This document shows positions 1 through 10,299 of a stretch of 64,000 bases of DNA, in pieces. Source of the DNA: Lasiosphaeria ovina (lineage: Eukaryota; Ascomycota; Sordariomycetes; Sordariales; Lasiosphaeriaceae). The translations under genes were made by a program, and so were the position numbers. The stretch's first letter is position 1, and the number at the start of each line of letters is the position of its first letter. The notes under the pieces were generated by a model. That model worked only from the letters and a program-made list of their open reading frames with translations. It was not told the DNA's origin and ran no database searches. The stretch covers positions 3,286,001 through 3,350,000 of the forward strand of contig JAULSN010000003.1 of the NCBI GenBank assembly GCA_033439765.1. The letters are read 5' to 3'.

Positions 1-2
1 CC

Positions 3-2504
3 CATAAGAAGCGTACTATAGTCGCGTCGCCCGAGCCTGACGGCGATACCGACATGGTAATGGCGGACGCCGAAAGCCTAGCTAAGCAGGATCCTGTCGA
101 CCAGGACATGACGGGGTCTAGTCTCTTTGGAAACCCGACTGTGGCGGGCCAAACTGGCATCTCGCAGAAAACGAACGACTTCGACATGTTTAACGGAGGC
201 TCTGGGTCGAGTTCGAAGGGCAAAGGCGTCGACCGAGCCGATCTTTCCGCAGATCCGTCACACATAAGGGACGAGCTCCTGCGAGACTTGATGCGCTCTC
301 AAGGACTCCTCAAGTCAACCATGTGGGTGTGGGACGAAGCCGACCAGCGTTTCAAGATCAACTGGAAATATCTTTACACGATACGACGGCGGCTCGAGTC
401 AAACTGGGAGTTGGGCAAGTTCACCAACTTTCAGTTCCCCCACCCCGACCACCCCGAGGAAGGCCATGGCGACTGCATCTATAGCCTGCAATACAACTCG
501 CAGTATCTTGTCAGCGGTAGCCGAGACCGCAAGCTCAAGATATGGGACATGGATACGCGGCGCTGCATCCGTACTCTTGCGAAGCATCGCGGGTCAGTTC
601 TCTGTCTGCAGTTTGATTCGGATCCTGAGGAAGATATCATTGTGTCGGGGAGCTCAGACTCGGATGTCATCATCTGGAGCTTCTCCACCGGAAAGGAGCT
701 CCAGATCCTACGGCACGCACACCGAGAATCCGTGCTCAACGTCAGATTCGACAAGCGTATAGTGGTGACGTGCTCCAAGGACAAGACAATAAAGATCTTC
801 AATCGGCGGCCCCTCCGTTACGGCGATCTCGGGTACAAGGAGGTAGACCCAGTGCCGAAGAACGTGAACTTTGGTTTCAACTTCAACATAATTCCTGACG
901 ACTTGCCTTTGACACCGGCCTGGACAATGATCGGCTGCCTTGAAGGGCACGGCGCCGCCGTGAACGCTGTGCAGATCCATGATAGGGAAGTTGTTTCCGC
1001 AAGCGGTGATCGCCACGTCAAGGTGTGGGACTGGCCAACCCGGACGTGTACACGAACTTTCGTGGGACACCAAAAGGGAATCGCGTGCGTGCAGTACGAT
1101 GGCCGCCGCATTGTCAGCGGAAGCAGCGACAATGAGGTCAAGGTTTTTGATCGCCAGACCGGCCTCGAGGTCGCCCGCCTCCGCGCCCATTCTAATCTGG
1201 TGCGGACAGTCCAGGCGGGCTTCGGAGACTTGCCCTACAGCGTTGAGGATGATGCGGCCGAGGCGAAGAAGGTCGATAAGGAATATTTCGAGGCTCTCGA
1301 GTCTGGCCGTCTCGACGAATCCGAGCGTCCCGGGGGGGTGCGGGCTTTCGGAAACGCCGGCTCTAGGAGGCCCGAGGACATTTGTGCGTATGGAGCAAAG
1401 TTGCCACCTGGAGGCGGAGGAGGCAAATACGGGCGTATCATTAGCGGCAGTTATGATACCAGCATCATCATCTGGCGGAGAGACAAGGAAGGGATCTGGA
1501 AGGACCAACATCACCTTAAGCAGGAAGAGGCGGCCGTTGCGGCTTTGCGCCAGGTACGGGTCCCAGCCCCATCAGTTCCGTCCACTGCCCCATCAGTTCC
1601 GTCCACTGCCGTCGGCAACATCCCGCTACATCCGTTGATGCAACCAAACATTATGCTCCCGAATGCAAGCTGGGCCCCGGGCGCTCCACCGGCCTCCGGA
1701 GCTGCCGGAGCAGGCCCTTCGGCAGCCAACTCCGCCACGCGGACCCAATCGGTGAGCGCACCCCCTGGGCCCGCAACTGGCCCAACTCTACCGCCTATGA
1801 TATCCGCCGCACCCTTCGATCTTTCAAGGTATCCGCCTCTTGCGCCCCCTGCGCTCCAGCATTACCACCATATAATCGACATTGCAGTGCAGGGAGGCCA
1901 GCAGTCTCTCTCGCGAGCTATCGTTGCCCACCCGGTGATCCTCACGCTACGGTCCTACGCCGAGAGCGCGATCGATAGCCATCCGAGCCCGGTCGTCAGG
2001 AGCCAGCTCCGACAAGCCTTTTCGGTCATGCTAATCCGAGCACAGTTCGAGCAAGTGCGGCGGATACGCGAAGCAACACGGATGCAGGAGAGCATGGCAC
2101 CGGCCGATGCTGCTGCCACGGCCGGGTCTAGCACAAGAACGGCAACCGCTACTCAGCCACCCCCTCAATTGACACCCGCAATGGCGGCGGCGGCGGAGGC
2201 GGCAGCAGCGCACCAAGCGCATGCCCAGCACGCCCCAACCCATGGGGTGCGCTTGCATCAGGTACCGTCCCCCACTTCTACTTATCTTGAGAATGTCCAG
2301 CCCTCCTCGGAGCACCACCTACCCGTGAGACAATCCTCTTTTCACGGACGTGAAGGTGCTAACCCAGCGTTTGTGTTTAAGCTGCAATACGACGCCCGCC
2401 GCATCATCTGCTGCAGTCAAACCAGCGTCATCATTGGTTGGGACTTTTGCAACGCGGACCCGGAACTTGAGGAGGCGAGCCAGTTCTTTGCTACTATCCA
2501 GTAG
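3..2504 (+). CDS. fwd-1: F-box/WD40 protein, FWD-1/lin-23-like, 5' truncated by window edge
   Basis: Predicted substrate adaptor of an SCF (Skp1-Cullin-F-box) ubiquitin ligase. The reading frame is open from position 3 with no stop before the first ATG at 54, so the true start and the F-box lie upstream of the window. Counting from that ATG, residues 90-135 hold the linker typical of this family (WKYLYTIRRRLESNWE, then FTNFQFPHPDHPEE). A WD40 propeller follows from about residue 137, with repeats such as VSGSRDRKLKIWD, VSGSSDSDVIIWS, VTCSKDKTIKIF, VSASGDRHVKVWD, VSGSSDNEVKVFD and ISGSYDTSIIIW. One last blade-like segment (IICCSQTSVIIGWDF) sits at the extreme C-terminus, after about 270 residues of low-complexity Pro/Ala/Ser sequence. 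In Neurospora the orthologous type, FWD-1, recruits phosphorylated FREQUENCY to the ligase; equivalence here is inferred from sequence pattern. No intron is needed in the visible part. A 20-21 nt direct tandem duplication at about 1565-1608 encodes two SVPST units. Confidence 0.85.
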   Translation, partial: HKKRTIVASPEPDGDTDMVMADAESLAKQDPVDQDMTGSSLFGNPTVAGQTGISQKTNDFDMFNGGSGSSSKGKGVDRADLSADPSHIRDELLRDLMRSQGLLKSTMWVWDEADQRFKINWKYLYTIRRRLESNWELGKFTNFQFPHPDHPEEGHGDCIYSLQYNSQYLVSGSRDRKLKIWDMDTRRCIRTLAKHRGSVLCLQFDSDPEEDIIVSGSSDSDVIIWSFSTGKELQILRHAHRESVLNVRFDKRIVVTCSKDKTIKIFNRRPLRYGDLGYKEVDPVPKNVNFGFNFNIIPDDLPLTPAWTMIGCLEGHGAAVNAVQIHDREVVSASGDRHVKVWDWPTRTCTRTFVGHQKGIACVQYDGRRIVSGSSDNEVKVFDRQTGLEVARLRAHSNLVRTVQAGFGDLPYSVEDDAAEAKKVDKEYFEALESGRLDESERPGGVRAFGNAGSRRPEDICAYGAKLPPGGGGGKYGRIISGSYDTSIIIWRRDKEGIWKDQHHLKQEEAAVAALRQVRVPAPSVPSTAPSVPSTAVGNIPLHPLMQPNIMLPNASWAPGAPPASGAAGAGPSAANSATRTQSVSAPPGPATGPTLPPMISAAPFDLSRYPPLAPPALQHYHHIIDIAVQGGQQSLSRAIVAHPVILTLRSYAESAIDSHPSPVVRSQLRQAFSVMLIRAQFEQVRRIREATRMQESMAPADAAATAGSSTRTATATQPPPQLTPAMAAAAEAAAAHQAHAQHAPTHGVRLHQVPSPTSTYLENVQPSSEHHLPVRQSSFHGREGANPAFVFKLQYDARRIICCSQTSVIIGWDFCNADPELEEASQFFATIQ

Positions 2505-3198
2505 GGCTCCTACGGAAGCCAGGGTTGCGAACTACCCAAATACAAAAGTGTTAGCCCCCCATTTACGGCAAGATAGAGCTGGGCCTCTCATGATAGGCAT
2601 GGACTGTATCTTCTGTCGTTGGGCGGCGCGTCACTTTTTGAGAGAATCACGAGGAGGAACCGGGAACTTGCCGAGGCATTGATTCGATTCAGCCATGGCT
2701 GCCGGTTGTGCGAGACAACCAGGCCTGGCCAAGCCCGCCTCTGTCGCGGTATTGGAAAGTGATTTGTTTATGTTATGCTGCTATAGACATGAGCCAATTT
2801 CTGAACCAGTAGCAAGTATTTAGACAAGCGAATAGTAAGCGAATAATGCTATTTCAACTTTCTAGCATTCTGCTTCCTCAGCCTATCCGGGATGGTCAAG
2901 CTTGTTCCTGATACTGATGGCTGCACTGATTACTTACTCCGTATGCAAAAAGATATCTCCATTTTCACACCTGCCTTGCGGATAATACCAACACGCAGTG
3001 TGTTTTCAATGCACCGCGCAGCAGTTATGCCATCCAGGAAATATACTGTGTCTGGCGTTGCACAGTGCAATTCTTTAGAGCCCAGCGAGACAAAAGATGA
3101 AGAAATACTTTGATGCCAACGCCTGCGCCAATGCGAGAAAAGCCAAGGCCTCCAGGCGCCGCTCAGCCAGTGCCTGTTTTCCACAGGCTGGGGGTCTT
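2505..3198. other. Intergenic, convergent 3' ends
   Basis: This is the 3' flank shared by the F-box/WD40 gene (plus strand) and the Vps60 gene (minus strand). It should hold both 3' UTRs. I see no supported ORF or structured element. Confidence 0.6.
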
Positions 3199-3852
3199 TT
3201 ATCCGGCCACCTCCTTGACCTTGCCAGTGGTCGAGGGCGGCTCGTCGATGAAGTCGGGCACCTCGTCCTGCATGAAGCTGGGCAGAGCAGAACCGCCCTC
3301 CATGCCGGCGAGCTCGCGGTCGAGCTCGACCTCCTGGCCGAGGGCCTCGAGCTCGGCGTCGAGCTCGGCCTCGTCGACGTCCTCGGGGATGTCGTAGCTG
3401 CGGGCCAGCGACTCCTGGATCTCGTTTCCCACGTCCAGCAGGTCCGCCATCTCGTCCTGCAGCCGCTCGATCCGGTCCACGTCCACCTTGCCGTACTCCT
3501 TGCGCAGCGCCTTGTTCGTGCTCTGCAGCGCGTCGATCGTCACCATCGTGTTCTTGAGGTTGTCCTGCATTGTTTGCGCCTGCTCCATGTTCCAGACCTG
3601 CGACTGGAGCTGGTCCCGCTGCGCCTCGTACTGCTTGCGCCGCTGCAGCACTTTGAGCGCCTTCTGTTTCAGGGCGGTCTTGCCCGGCCCCTCGCGCATC
3701 TTGGTGAGCTTGGTCTGGTACCCTGTCAGCTCTGCATTCAGCGCCGCCAGCTTGACGTCGATGGACGAGATGCGCGTGTCGATGTTGCCAATGGCTGAGG
3801 TGAGCGTCGCCTTGGGCGCCTTGGGCCCCGACGAGCCGAAGAGGCGGTTCAT
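3199..3852 (-). CDS. VPS60: ESCRT-III subunit Vps60/CHMP5-like (SNF7 family)
   Basis: A 217-aa single-exon protein that begins MNRLFGSS, the N-terminus typical of Vps60/CHMP5. The first half is basic and helical (for example KQKALKVLQRRKQYEAQRDQL); the second half is acidic (IPEDVDEAELDAELEALGQE). This charge asymmetry marks the SNF7/ESCRT-III fold. The segment near residue 150 (SYDIPEDVDEAELDAEL) fits the family's C-terminal regulatory region. In yeast, Vps60 acts on the endosomal membrane during multivesicular-body sorting, interacting with Vta1 and Vps4. Length is normal for the family (about 215-230 aa). The ATG at 3852 is the obvious start. The gene is convergent with the F-box/WD40 gene. 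Confidence 0.93.
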   Translation of the reverse strand: MNRLFGSSGPKAPKATLTSAIGNIDTRISSIDVKLAALNAELTGYQTKLTKMREGPGKTALKQKALKVLQRRKQYEAQRDQLQSQVWNMEQAQTMQDNLKNTMVTIDALQSTNKALRKEYGKVDVDRIERLQDEMADLLDVGNEIQESLARSYDIPEDVDEAELDAELEALGQEVELDRELAGMEGGSALPSFMQDEVPDFIDEPPSTTGKVKEVAG

Positions 3853-4609
3853 TTTGGAGGGTTTGGTTGCGTCGGCTTCCGTTCGGTCTTTCTGCTTGCT
3901 TCGCTCTTCTTTGTACGGCTCCTTGATTCGGCGAGGGAGTTATTGCGCGGTCGTGGTCTAGAGGGATGTGTCGCAGGTGGTTTCTTGTGGTTCGCGAGCG
4001 GGTGGAATGGGAATGACCGTTGGTGGTGGACTGGTAGTGACGACTCAGCGAGGCCCAGGCCCAGGCACCAAGCTTGGTGGGGTTCTGGCCAATGGCGGCC
4101 GGCGGATGCTCCATGCTTCCCCACCTAAACAGAGCCATGTTCCCAATACCAGTACAGCCGCCGTAAAGTTGTACTGTAGCTATTGATTCATACATTTCTT
4201 AGACTCTTTCATCCAGGTAGTATTTAATGGAATTTTTGTCGCTCGCGTTTAAAAGCGGCTGTCATAGGGTTATTTGATCGCCAATACTTAGTACTTACTC
4301 AGTGAAGCTGATTTAGTAAATCAGCTTCACGGAGACCCGCACACGACGACAATCGGTCCAAGGACAGGGACAGGCCACGTCTGCGGCAAACTCCGTTCCT
4401 CGTCCTCCACCCGACAGTGACACCACTTGACGACGGCACCCGGATTTTGAGCTGAAAACAAACATCGCGCCGACAGCTTTGGGAGAACAATTAAAGAGAA
4501 ATTCGACAAGTGCGCCTCGCCGCATCACACATTTGCCCCATTCGTTGCAAGGCATTTCCACTCCACTCCGATCTTTCTCGTTTTCTCGGCGCCAAACCGC
4601 TCGCTTGTC
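3853..4609. other. Divergent intergenic region between Vps60 and terpene cyclase
   Basis: This 757-nt region separates two divergently transcribed genes, so it should hold both promoters. ORFs here look like chance. The notable element is the 29-nt perfect palindrome at 4302-4330, listed separately. Confidence 0.5.
4302..4330. repeat. 29-nt perfect palindrome upstream of the terpene cyclase
   Basis: Left arm GTGAAGCTGATTTA (4302-4315), a single G at 4316, and the exact reverse complement at 4317-4330. It lies 280 nt before the ATG at 4610. It could be a site for a dimeric regulator, a hairpin in a 5' leader, or a remnant of an inverted-repeat element. Function is not shown by the sequence. 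Confidence 0.9.
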
Positions 4610-5955
4610 ATGGGTTCCAACGACGTTCCCCCTGAAGGGTGTCCGTGGTGGCTTGTTCCGGTGCACATGGGGCTGCTCGGCGTCGGACTGCTGCTCTGGG
4701 ATGCCACGTACATTCTCATGATCCGGCGAGCAATGGCGACCAAGTCGTACAGCATGCCGCTGCTGGGCCTGGCCATCAACCTGTCGTGGGAGCTGGTCTA
4801 CCTCTTCTACGTCGTCGAGATGCCCATCGAGGCGGCCGGCTTCCTCTTCTGGCTCCTCCTGGACGTCGGTCTCGTCTACACGACAGTGCGCTTTGCCCCC
4901 GAGGACTGGAAGAACACCAGCCCCTGGGTCGGTCGGAATATTGCCTGGATCCTTGCGCTGATGACGGCTGTCGCCTGTTTCGGCAACTACTCGTTCGCCG
5001 CGTGGTGGTTGGCGGAGCCCGGCATGGGCTCCGGCGACAAGGCCGGCAAGTGGTGGTGCGGCCAGGAGGGACACGACACTACCGAACTGGCTTTCTGGTC
5101 CGCGGGCTTCGCTCAGGTCGTGGCGAGCGCTGGGAGTATCGCCATGCTCATAGTACGAGGCCATTCCGGCGGCACGGGATATGCAATCTGGTAAGCCTCG
5201 CTTTTCTACACTCACACTCTGCTCTGCCTCGCACTCCTCCGTGTCCGCACCTGTACGGAGTAGATTTCTGTCTTCTCCAAGGAGCCAAGGTCTGCACGGG
5301 GTCCTGCCAGACAAACGACGGCGGATCTCGACATGTTTACTCCGTCCGCCGAAAGGGGAAAGTCTGTCCGATAGAGGAAAGGTGCGCCAAAACCAGCCAC
5401 TTGAGGGTGAGTTTGCTTCAACCCGCTCGCGAGTACGTAACAATGTGAGGCCACAGACGCGCGCTTGAGGGTCGGATCACATCATGCCCGTCTCCGAAGC
5501 GCTTAGCGGTGACCGGTCACATTCATCGGGGGCCGAGACCAAGGCAATGTCACAAATCTGATATGTGACGGGACCGTGCTCGGCTACTTAGCCAGTCAGT
5601 GCCCTTGGATGTTTCTCCGGGCATCCCCCAATCGAAGATGCACAGCTACGTCACCTAGTCGGGCCGCAATACGGGAACTAATGTCCATTTTAGGTTCTGT
5701 AGGGCCATGGGAACCCTCTTCGGCTTGGTCCTCTGCAACGTCCTAATGTGGTGGTATTGGCCCGAGGCCCATGGGTTTATTGTCAGTCCATTTGCAGTAT
5801 TCCTGTGGGCTACCGCGATAGCCTGTGATGTTGCCTACCCCCTGGTGCTCTGGCAAGTCCGTCGGCTGGAGCAGGTTCTCCCAGACGGGAGGGTTATTGC
5901 CGGTGGAAGTCTAGCAAGCAGCCCGAAAGCCTTTGGAGTCAAAAAAGGCCAATGA
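4610..5955 (+). CDS. Membrane terpene cyclase, PaxB/Pyr4/AtmB-like
   Basis: Exons 4610-5190 and 5694-5955 give 280 aa; the split codon TG|G restores a continuous frame (GTGYAIW|FCRAMGT). The protein is hydrophobic with about seven predicted membrane helices. It carries the family signature NLSWEL with Glu61, and a C-terminal CDVAY with Asp239. In Pyr4 a Glu and an Asp in equivalent segments are needed for acid-triggered cyclisation of epoxidised meroterpenoid or indole-diterpene chains. Members are usually about 240 aa, and the extra length here is at both ends. The donor GTAAGC and acceptor TTTTAG are canonical, but the intron is 503 nt, far longer than any other in the window. No prenyltransferase, FAD epoxidase or polyketide synthase is nearby, so the substrate cannot be guessed. 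The family also has members outside known clusters. Confidence 0.82.
5509..5569. promoter_or_regulatory. Palindromic GTGAC elements inside the cyclase intron
   Basis: GTGACCGGTCAC at 5509-5520 is a perfect 12-nt palindrome. At 5549-5569, GTCACA and TGTGAC form an inverted repeat with a 9-nt spacer. Both lie within the long cyclase intron. A related palindrome with CCGGTCAC arms occurs at 42111-42129, upstream of the dioxygenase gene. A role as binding sites is inference only. Confidence 0.4.
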
Positions 5956-6989
5956 TGTTTGTGCCGGGCGACAAAACACGCCGGGGATTATGCATTCGCA
6001 CCAGGAGCCCCAGTCTCACCGGCTGGTACCGGTGTCAGGAGACGTGGTCGAGAATGCAACACAAAATGAACGCTTTCCAGCTGTTCAGAGGCAAAATGTG
6101 ACAGATGGCGGGGACAGCACAAACCTCATGTGTCAAAAGTTCTGGTGGCGGCGGCGGCGCATTTTCATCGGGCTCATCGACAGGGAGCTTTGGGGAAAAG
6201 CCTGCTTCAAGGTCGTGATGTGAATGGCAGGTTGCAGGGTCGAAGGTTACAGTCGAAGGGACCCACCACACCTGAGGCTGGCAGCCATATTATATAATAT
6301 AAAAATTAATGTTCCAATACAAAAGACTTGAATCTAGGTCGAGTATTATTTGAGAAATGAGTAAGATAGATGCCCTTTATACCTTCGCACTGACTGCTTC
6401 CTTATTTAGCGCCTTCCACCTTTCGCCACCACCTCTCCTTGTGAAAATCACACCGATTCGCTTTTTTTTCCTCTTTTCCCGCAGCAACGCACCGCAGCAG
6501 CGCGGTCGGGAAACCTAACTCGGAGCGCACCAGCTTCGCTGTTTGGGCTAGCAGCATATTCGATACATTCTACATCGCGTCACAAATCTTTCTGCTCTTT
6601 AGCAGCGACTTTGCGGCGGCAACGCGCTCGGGATGCTCCTCAACAGGCTCCCGGGAGAAAAAAAAACACCGCGTTACCAGTACATGGCAAGAGCCTACTT
6701 TGGCAGACAAAGTGTATATTTCGCCAAGACAGGTTGGTGAATCGCCTAGCTGTTGAGCGGTAAGTTATCCCTCCCTCTCATGACAAGACTGCCATTTAAG
6801 CGTCACCTGAAGAGTCTGGGTTCCACTTGAAAAACTCATCACCAAGAAAGTTCTGTCATCAATTTGAGATCACGCGAGACGCTGACAACTGACTGATAGC
6901 TCGCTGCCTCTCGCTGAATCACCGCGGGTCCACTCAAACCCAGTCCCACACTATTGAAGAGAGCCAACCCTGTGGCTGAGATTGGCTCA
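5956..6989. other. Intergenic, no supported gene
   Basis: It contains an A/T-rich patch (about 6285-6312) and an A9 tract near 6656. No ORF resembles a protein family. Confidence 0.5.
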
Positions 6990-7635
6990 ATGGCGTCTTC
7001 AGATATCGGGCCGGATGGGGACACTGAAGGAGACCAGAAAAGCGGCTGCTGGATCTGAAAAAGTCTCTAGAACAAGAGATTGGTCAGAAAGATACAAAAA
7101 TCGCGGAGCTCAAACAACTCAGTGAAGACCAGTTGAAAGAGATCGCGGAGCTCAGCGCTCAGACCAACGGACGCGGTGAAATTGACAGAATATTACACAG
7201 TGAAGGAGAAGCTGTACCGACAGATCTGGCCATCCGGGAGCGAAGGTTACGGGAGGAACTCAGAAAGATAAATGTCGACCTCCGGCTCTCGAAGCAGAGT
7301 GAATCAACAGTAAAGGCACAGGCTTCCCCAGTCCAAAACCCGCATCCTAGAACTTGAAGCAAAAGTTTCATAGATTCCAGAGGATAACGGCACTGATTTG
7401 GAGTTGCTTCGAGCAAATGCCACGCGAGAGATGGCAGATCTCAACAAGGCCAGGGAAGAGAAAATCTGCGATAAGTACGACAAGCTTATTGAAGAGTACC
7501 ATCATCTCAAGGCAGACTCCAAGGTCCCTGATTGTTATCTCTCTGCGCTGCATCATCTGCCGCCGGAGTAGTTCGGAGAGTTACAAGAGAGGGGCTCACG
7601 AGAGGCAAAACGCATTGGACAGGTCAATACTTGAG
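6990..7635 (+). pseudogene. Decayed coiled-coil protein gene
   Basis: An ATG at 6990 opens MASSDIGPDGDTEGDQK. The frame then shifts near 7040 into heptad-like coiled-coil sequence (RLLDLKKSLEQEIGQKDTK, then IAELKQLSEDQLKEIAEL) that runs to a TGA at 7355. From about 7335 another frame continues the pattern (RILELEAKV, DLELLRANATREMADL, DKYDKLIEEYHHL), but with a TAG after RILELEAKVS and another after LHHLPPE (about 7570). Charged, periodic coiled coil in successive frames with stops is best explained by an old gene broken by at least two indels and several nonsense changes. Two small introns could account for part of it, but not for the in-frame stops. The original function is not recognisable. 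Confidence 0.6.
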
Positions 7636-10299
7636 AAGTTGGGCTTTAGCGCCCAGTCGTTTAATACAACATCTTCATGGCAAGGCAGAATACAGTCCAG
7701 TCCCTGAATAGCTGTTGGCGCGGCACCTGAGGTGGACAGTACGGTAGGGGACCCGGTAAATAAAACCGACCTAGAAGGCCATTCAGGGGTATCTATATTA
7801 TCGGCAGAAGATAGGGCTAGAGTTCTATAATCGGGATTCTAATAGCTGCTTATTGCCTCTCTCAGAGGAACCCCCTTATTAGAGTGAGGCCTTTCCCTTT
7901 CATATGACGGACCCCACTAGCAAACATTCATAGGGTAAACTATACGGCATCGACATAGTCTATTGCACAATCTGGATATACCTACCCACATTTACACCGG
8001 GCAATGGCCTCAGCCCCCAACTGATAACCCCTTTCGACATCCCAAATCCCGCACCCCGTACTGACACCCTATCCAAACACTGCACTATAGTCGAGTCGAG
8101 TGACCGACTCCTCCGGTAGGCAAGGGGCACGACTACCACCCGCTATCGCCGCCCGCCTTTATTGGACACACAGAACGTGGCGCTTATGCAGGTGGCCAAG
8201 CATCAACAAGGCTGTAAGGGAAGGCAGGTACGCCTGATCAAGGTGGTCACAATGAAGGCAATAAGGTGGGCGAGCAACGACTGGTATTGGCGCAAGACTT
8301 CAACCTGGCCCTCGCAAAGGAAGGAGGGCGAGGGCCGCTGCTTACATACATGACTGGGAGACTCAGTCCCGGGTGTGCTTATGAAGGCATGGCGCCAGAG
8401 GTGGCTCTAGTAGCTTGGCCAGCTGAAGGTGGCTTGGCCGGCTGGTGACAGGTGGTGGGTGCGCACAAGGTGCGCGCGCGTGCATGTGCTTTGGGGTGCT
8501 CTTTCTTTAAAAAGGCCCATCTTCCTGGTTGATTTGATGATCGGGGCGGTACCGAGAAGAGTCAAAGCCAAGCATGTTTACTGAGTATATAGTCTTATTC
8601 GTCTATATATGCCGCTACACTACGTACGGATGTGGGAGGGCAGATTCCAAGTACGCTAACCGGCTGCTTGTGCCCCTTCGAATGTTTGCTCAAAGCTTGA
8701 GTGAGTAGCCTCAAGTCCAGGAAACAGGAAAATATCCTATCTTCCCTTCTACCACCATAGATACTTTCTCTTTCAGGCATATCAGCCCGAAAATTCCACC
8801 TTTAATTTGCACCTGAGGCTTTGGAGGAGCAATCTAGACCAGTCTTTCCAAGTTCGCCCTACCATGTACGTGGATCTCTTGCCTGCCGGCAACATCTGGC
8901 GGCACGGCAGCTGGGTATTCGTCCCGCCGTGTGAGCAGTCACATTGTTCTCGACAGCTGTGATGGACAAACGCCATTCTCGCATAGGTATATCAGCAAGT
9001 TTTGACACAAACCCAGGTGCCTCAACATCTCGATTAGTGGTGCGATTTGGCGAGATAATTAGTGCTACCGGTGGCTTGCCTTCCTGATCCAATCGGCCAA
9101 TGCCCTAGAGGTTTAGCCCGACAACGCAGACTCCCATGGCGTCAGGCGGCAAACAACTGACTGGGGGTACGGAGACACCTCCGGGCCAGCAGCCCACCTC
9201 CTTACGTACTGAGCAAGCCCAGATAAACGCCCCCGAAATCCCGCGCTAGCCTGGCTGAGAGGAGACTGCATGCAAGATTGTACCAAGCTGTCGGGTTGCA
9301 GTTCGTGGCTGCCCCCCCCACCCTGCACGACGACGTAAAGGGAAGCCGGCAATGGGAAAACGGTGACACGCCCGATTAGGACAGCTTTGCCTCGAGTCCG
9401 TTTTCTTCACGGCTTTCTTTGTACAGTACCTTGGGGAATCTGCCATGTATGTACATGTACATGTAAATACCTGCTAGTTACCTCCCTCGGGAGGCTCCGA
9501 TTCTCGGAAAAAGCCCTGATTTGCGGGAAGATTCGTTAACACTGGGAGCATGATCTCCATCGGGATAAGTATTGGATGAGAGTCTGAACATAGGTACCCA
9601 ACCAGCGTAGTTTGCGATTCGTGCCCACCGTAACATCGAGGCTCAAAACACGCTCGTATGGTAACATGATCGTAGCACCGGCAGCCCTTTTGCATTTTTG
9701 TCAGCTAATGACGAGAACCAATTTACGAGTTCGGTTCCCCTTCTCCTGCTGTCACCTGTAGTATCGTAATTAACTACGAATCCAAGCTAATTGGCATTTG
9801 GTTCTCGCAACTCGCCCACCAAACACACCGACAAGACACGTAATTAACCTAGGTGGAGAGCAAGCCGCGGATGGGTTGTTCTGTCATGTCTTTTGGCTGT
9901 GCGATAAGGTCCCTGTCGCGTTTGTCCGTCCAGCAACCAACTAGAATTGGCCGTTTACCTGACTGCTTCATTGCTACCGCAGTTGTATACACAAGGCAGA
10001 GAGTGAGCTCTTTTGCCGTTTGCCAGAACATTGCTTGCTAGTATAGGATGAAGACAGGGCTTTCGAACTCCATGTCAGGGGGGCCGGCTCCAGTACTAAT
10101 CAGTCTAATACCGCCTCTCTCGGATGAAGACGCGGCGCAAGGGCAGGGGGTTGTTATAACATATAGGAGCATTCGAAACATGTGTGTCGGCAGATATATA
10201 CAACTGTCAGGTATATACGTATGTATGTACAGTGAAAGAGGATGCCGTTCAGTCCGTATTTTTCTTTTCGGTTTTACCTCGGGACTGGCTGATGCCCGG
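7636..10299. other. Gene-poor intergenic stretch
   Basis: I see no supported gene. It holds simple patterns such as alternating GC/GT at about 8459-8488 and ATGTACATGTACATGT near 9450. All ORFs are short and without family resemblance. Confidence 0.5.

Noticed and set aside
5181..5468. ORF within the terpene cyclase intron as a possible alternative exon
   Set aside because: The translation is hydrophilic and breaks the membrane-helix pattern; the 503-nt intron restores the conserved GTGYAIWFCRAMGT junction exactly.
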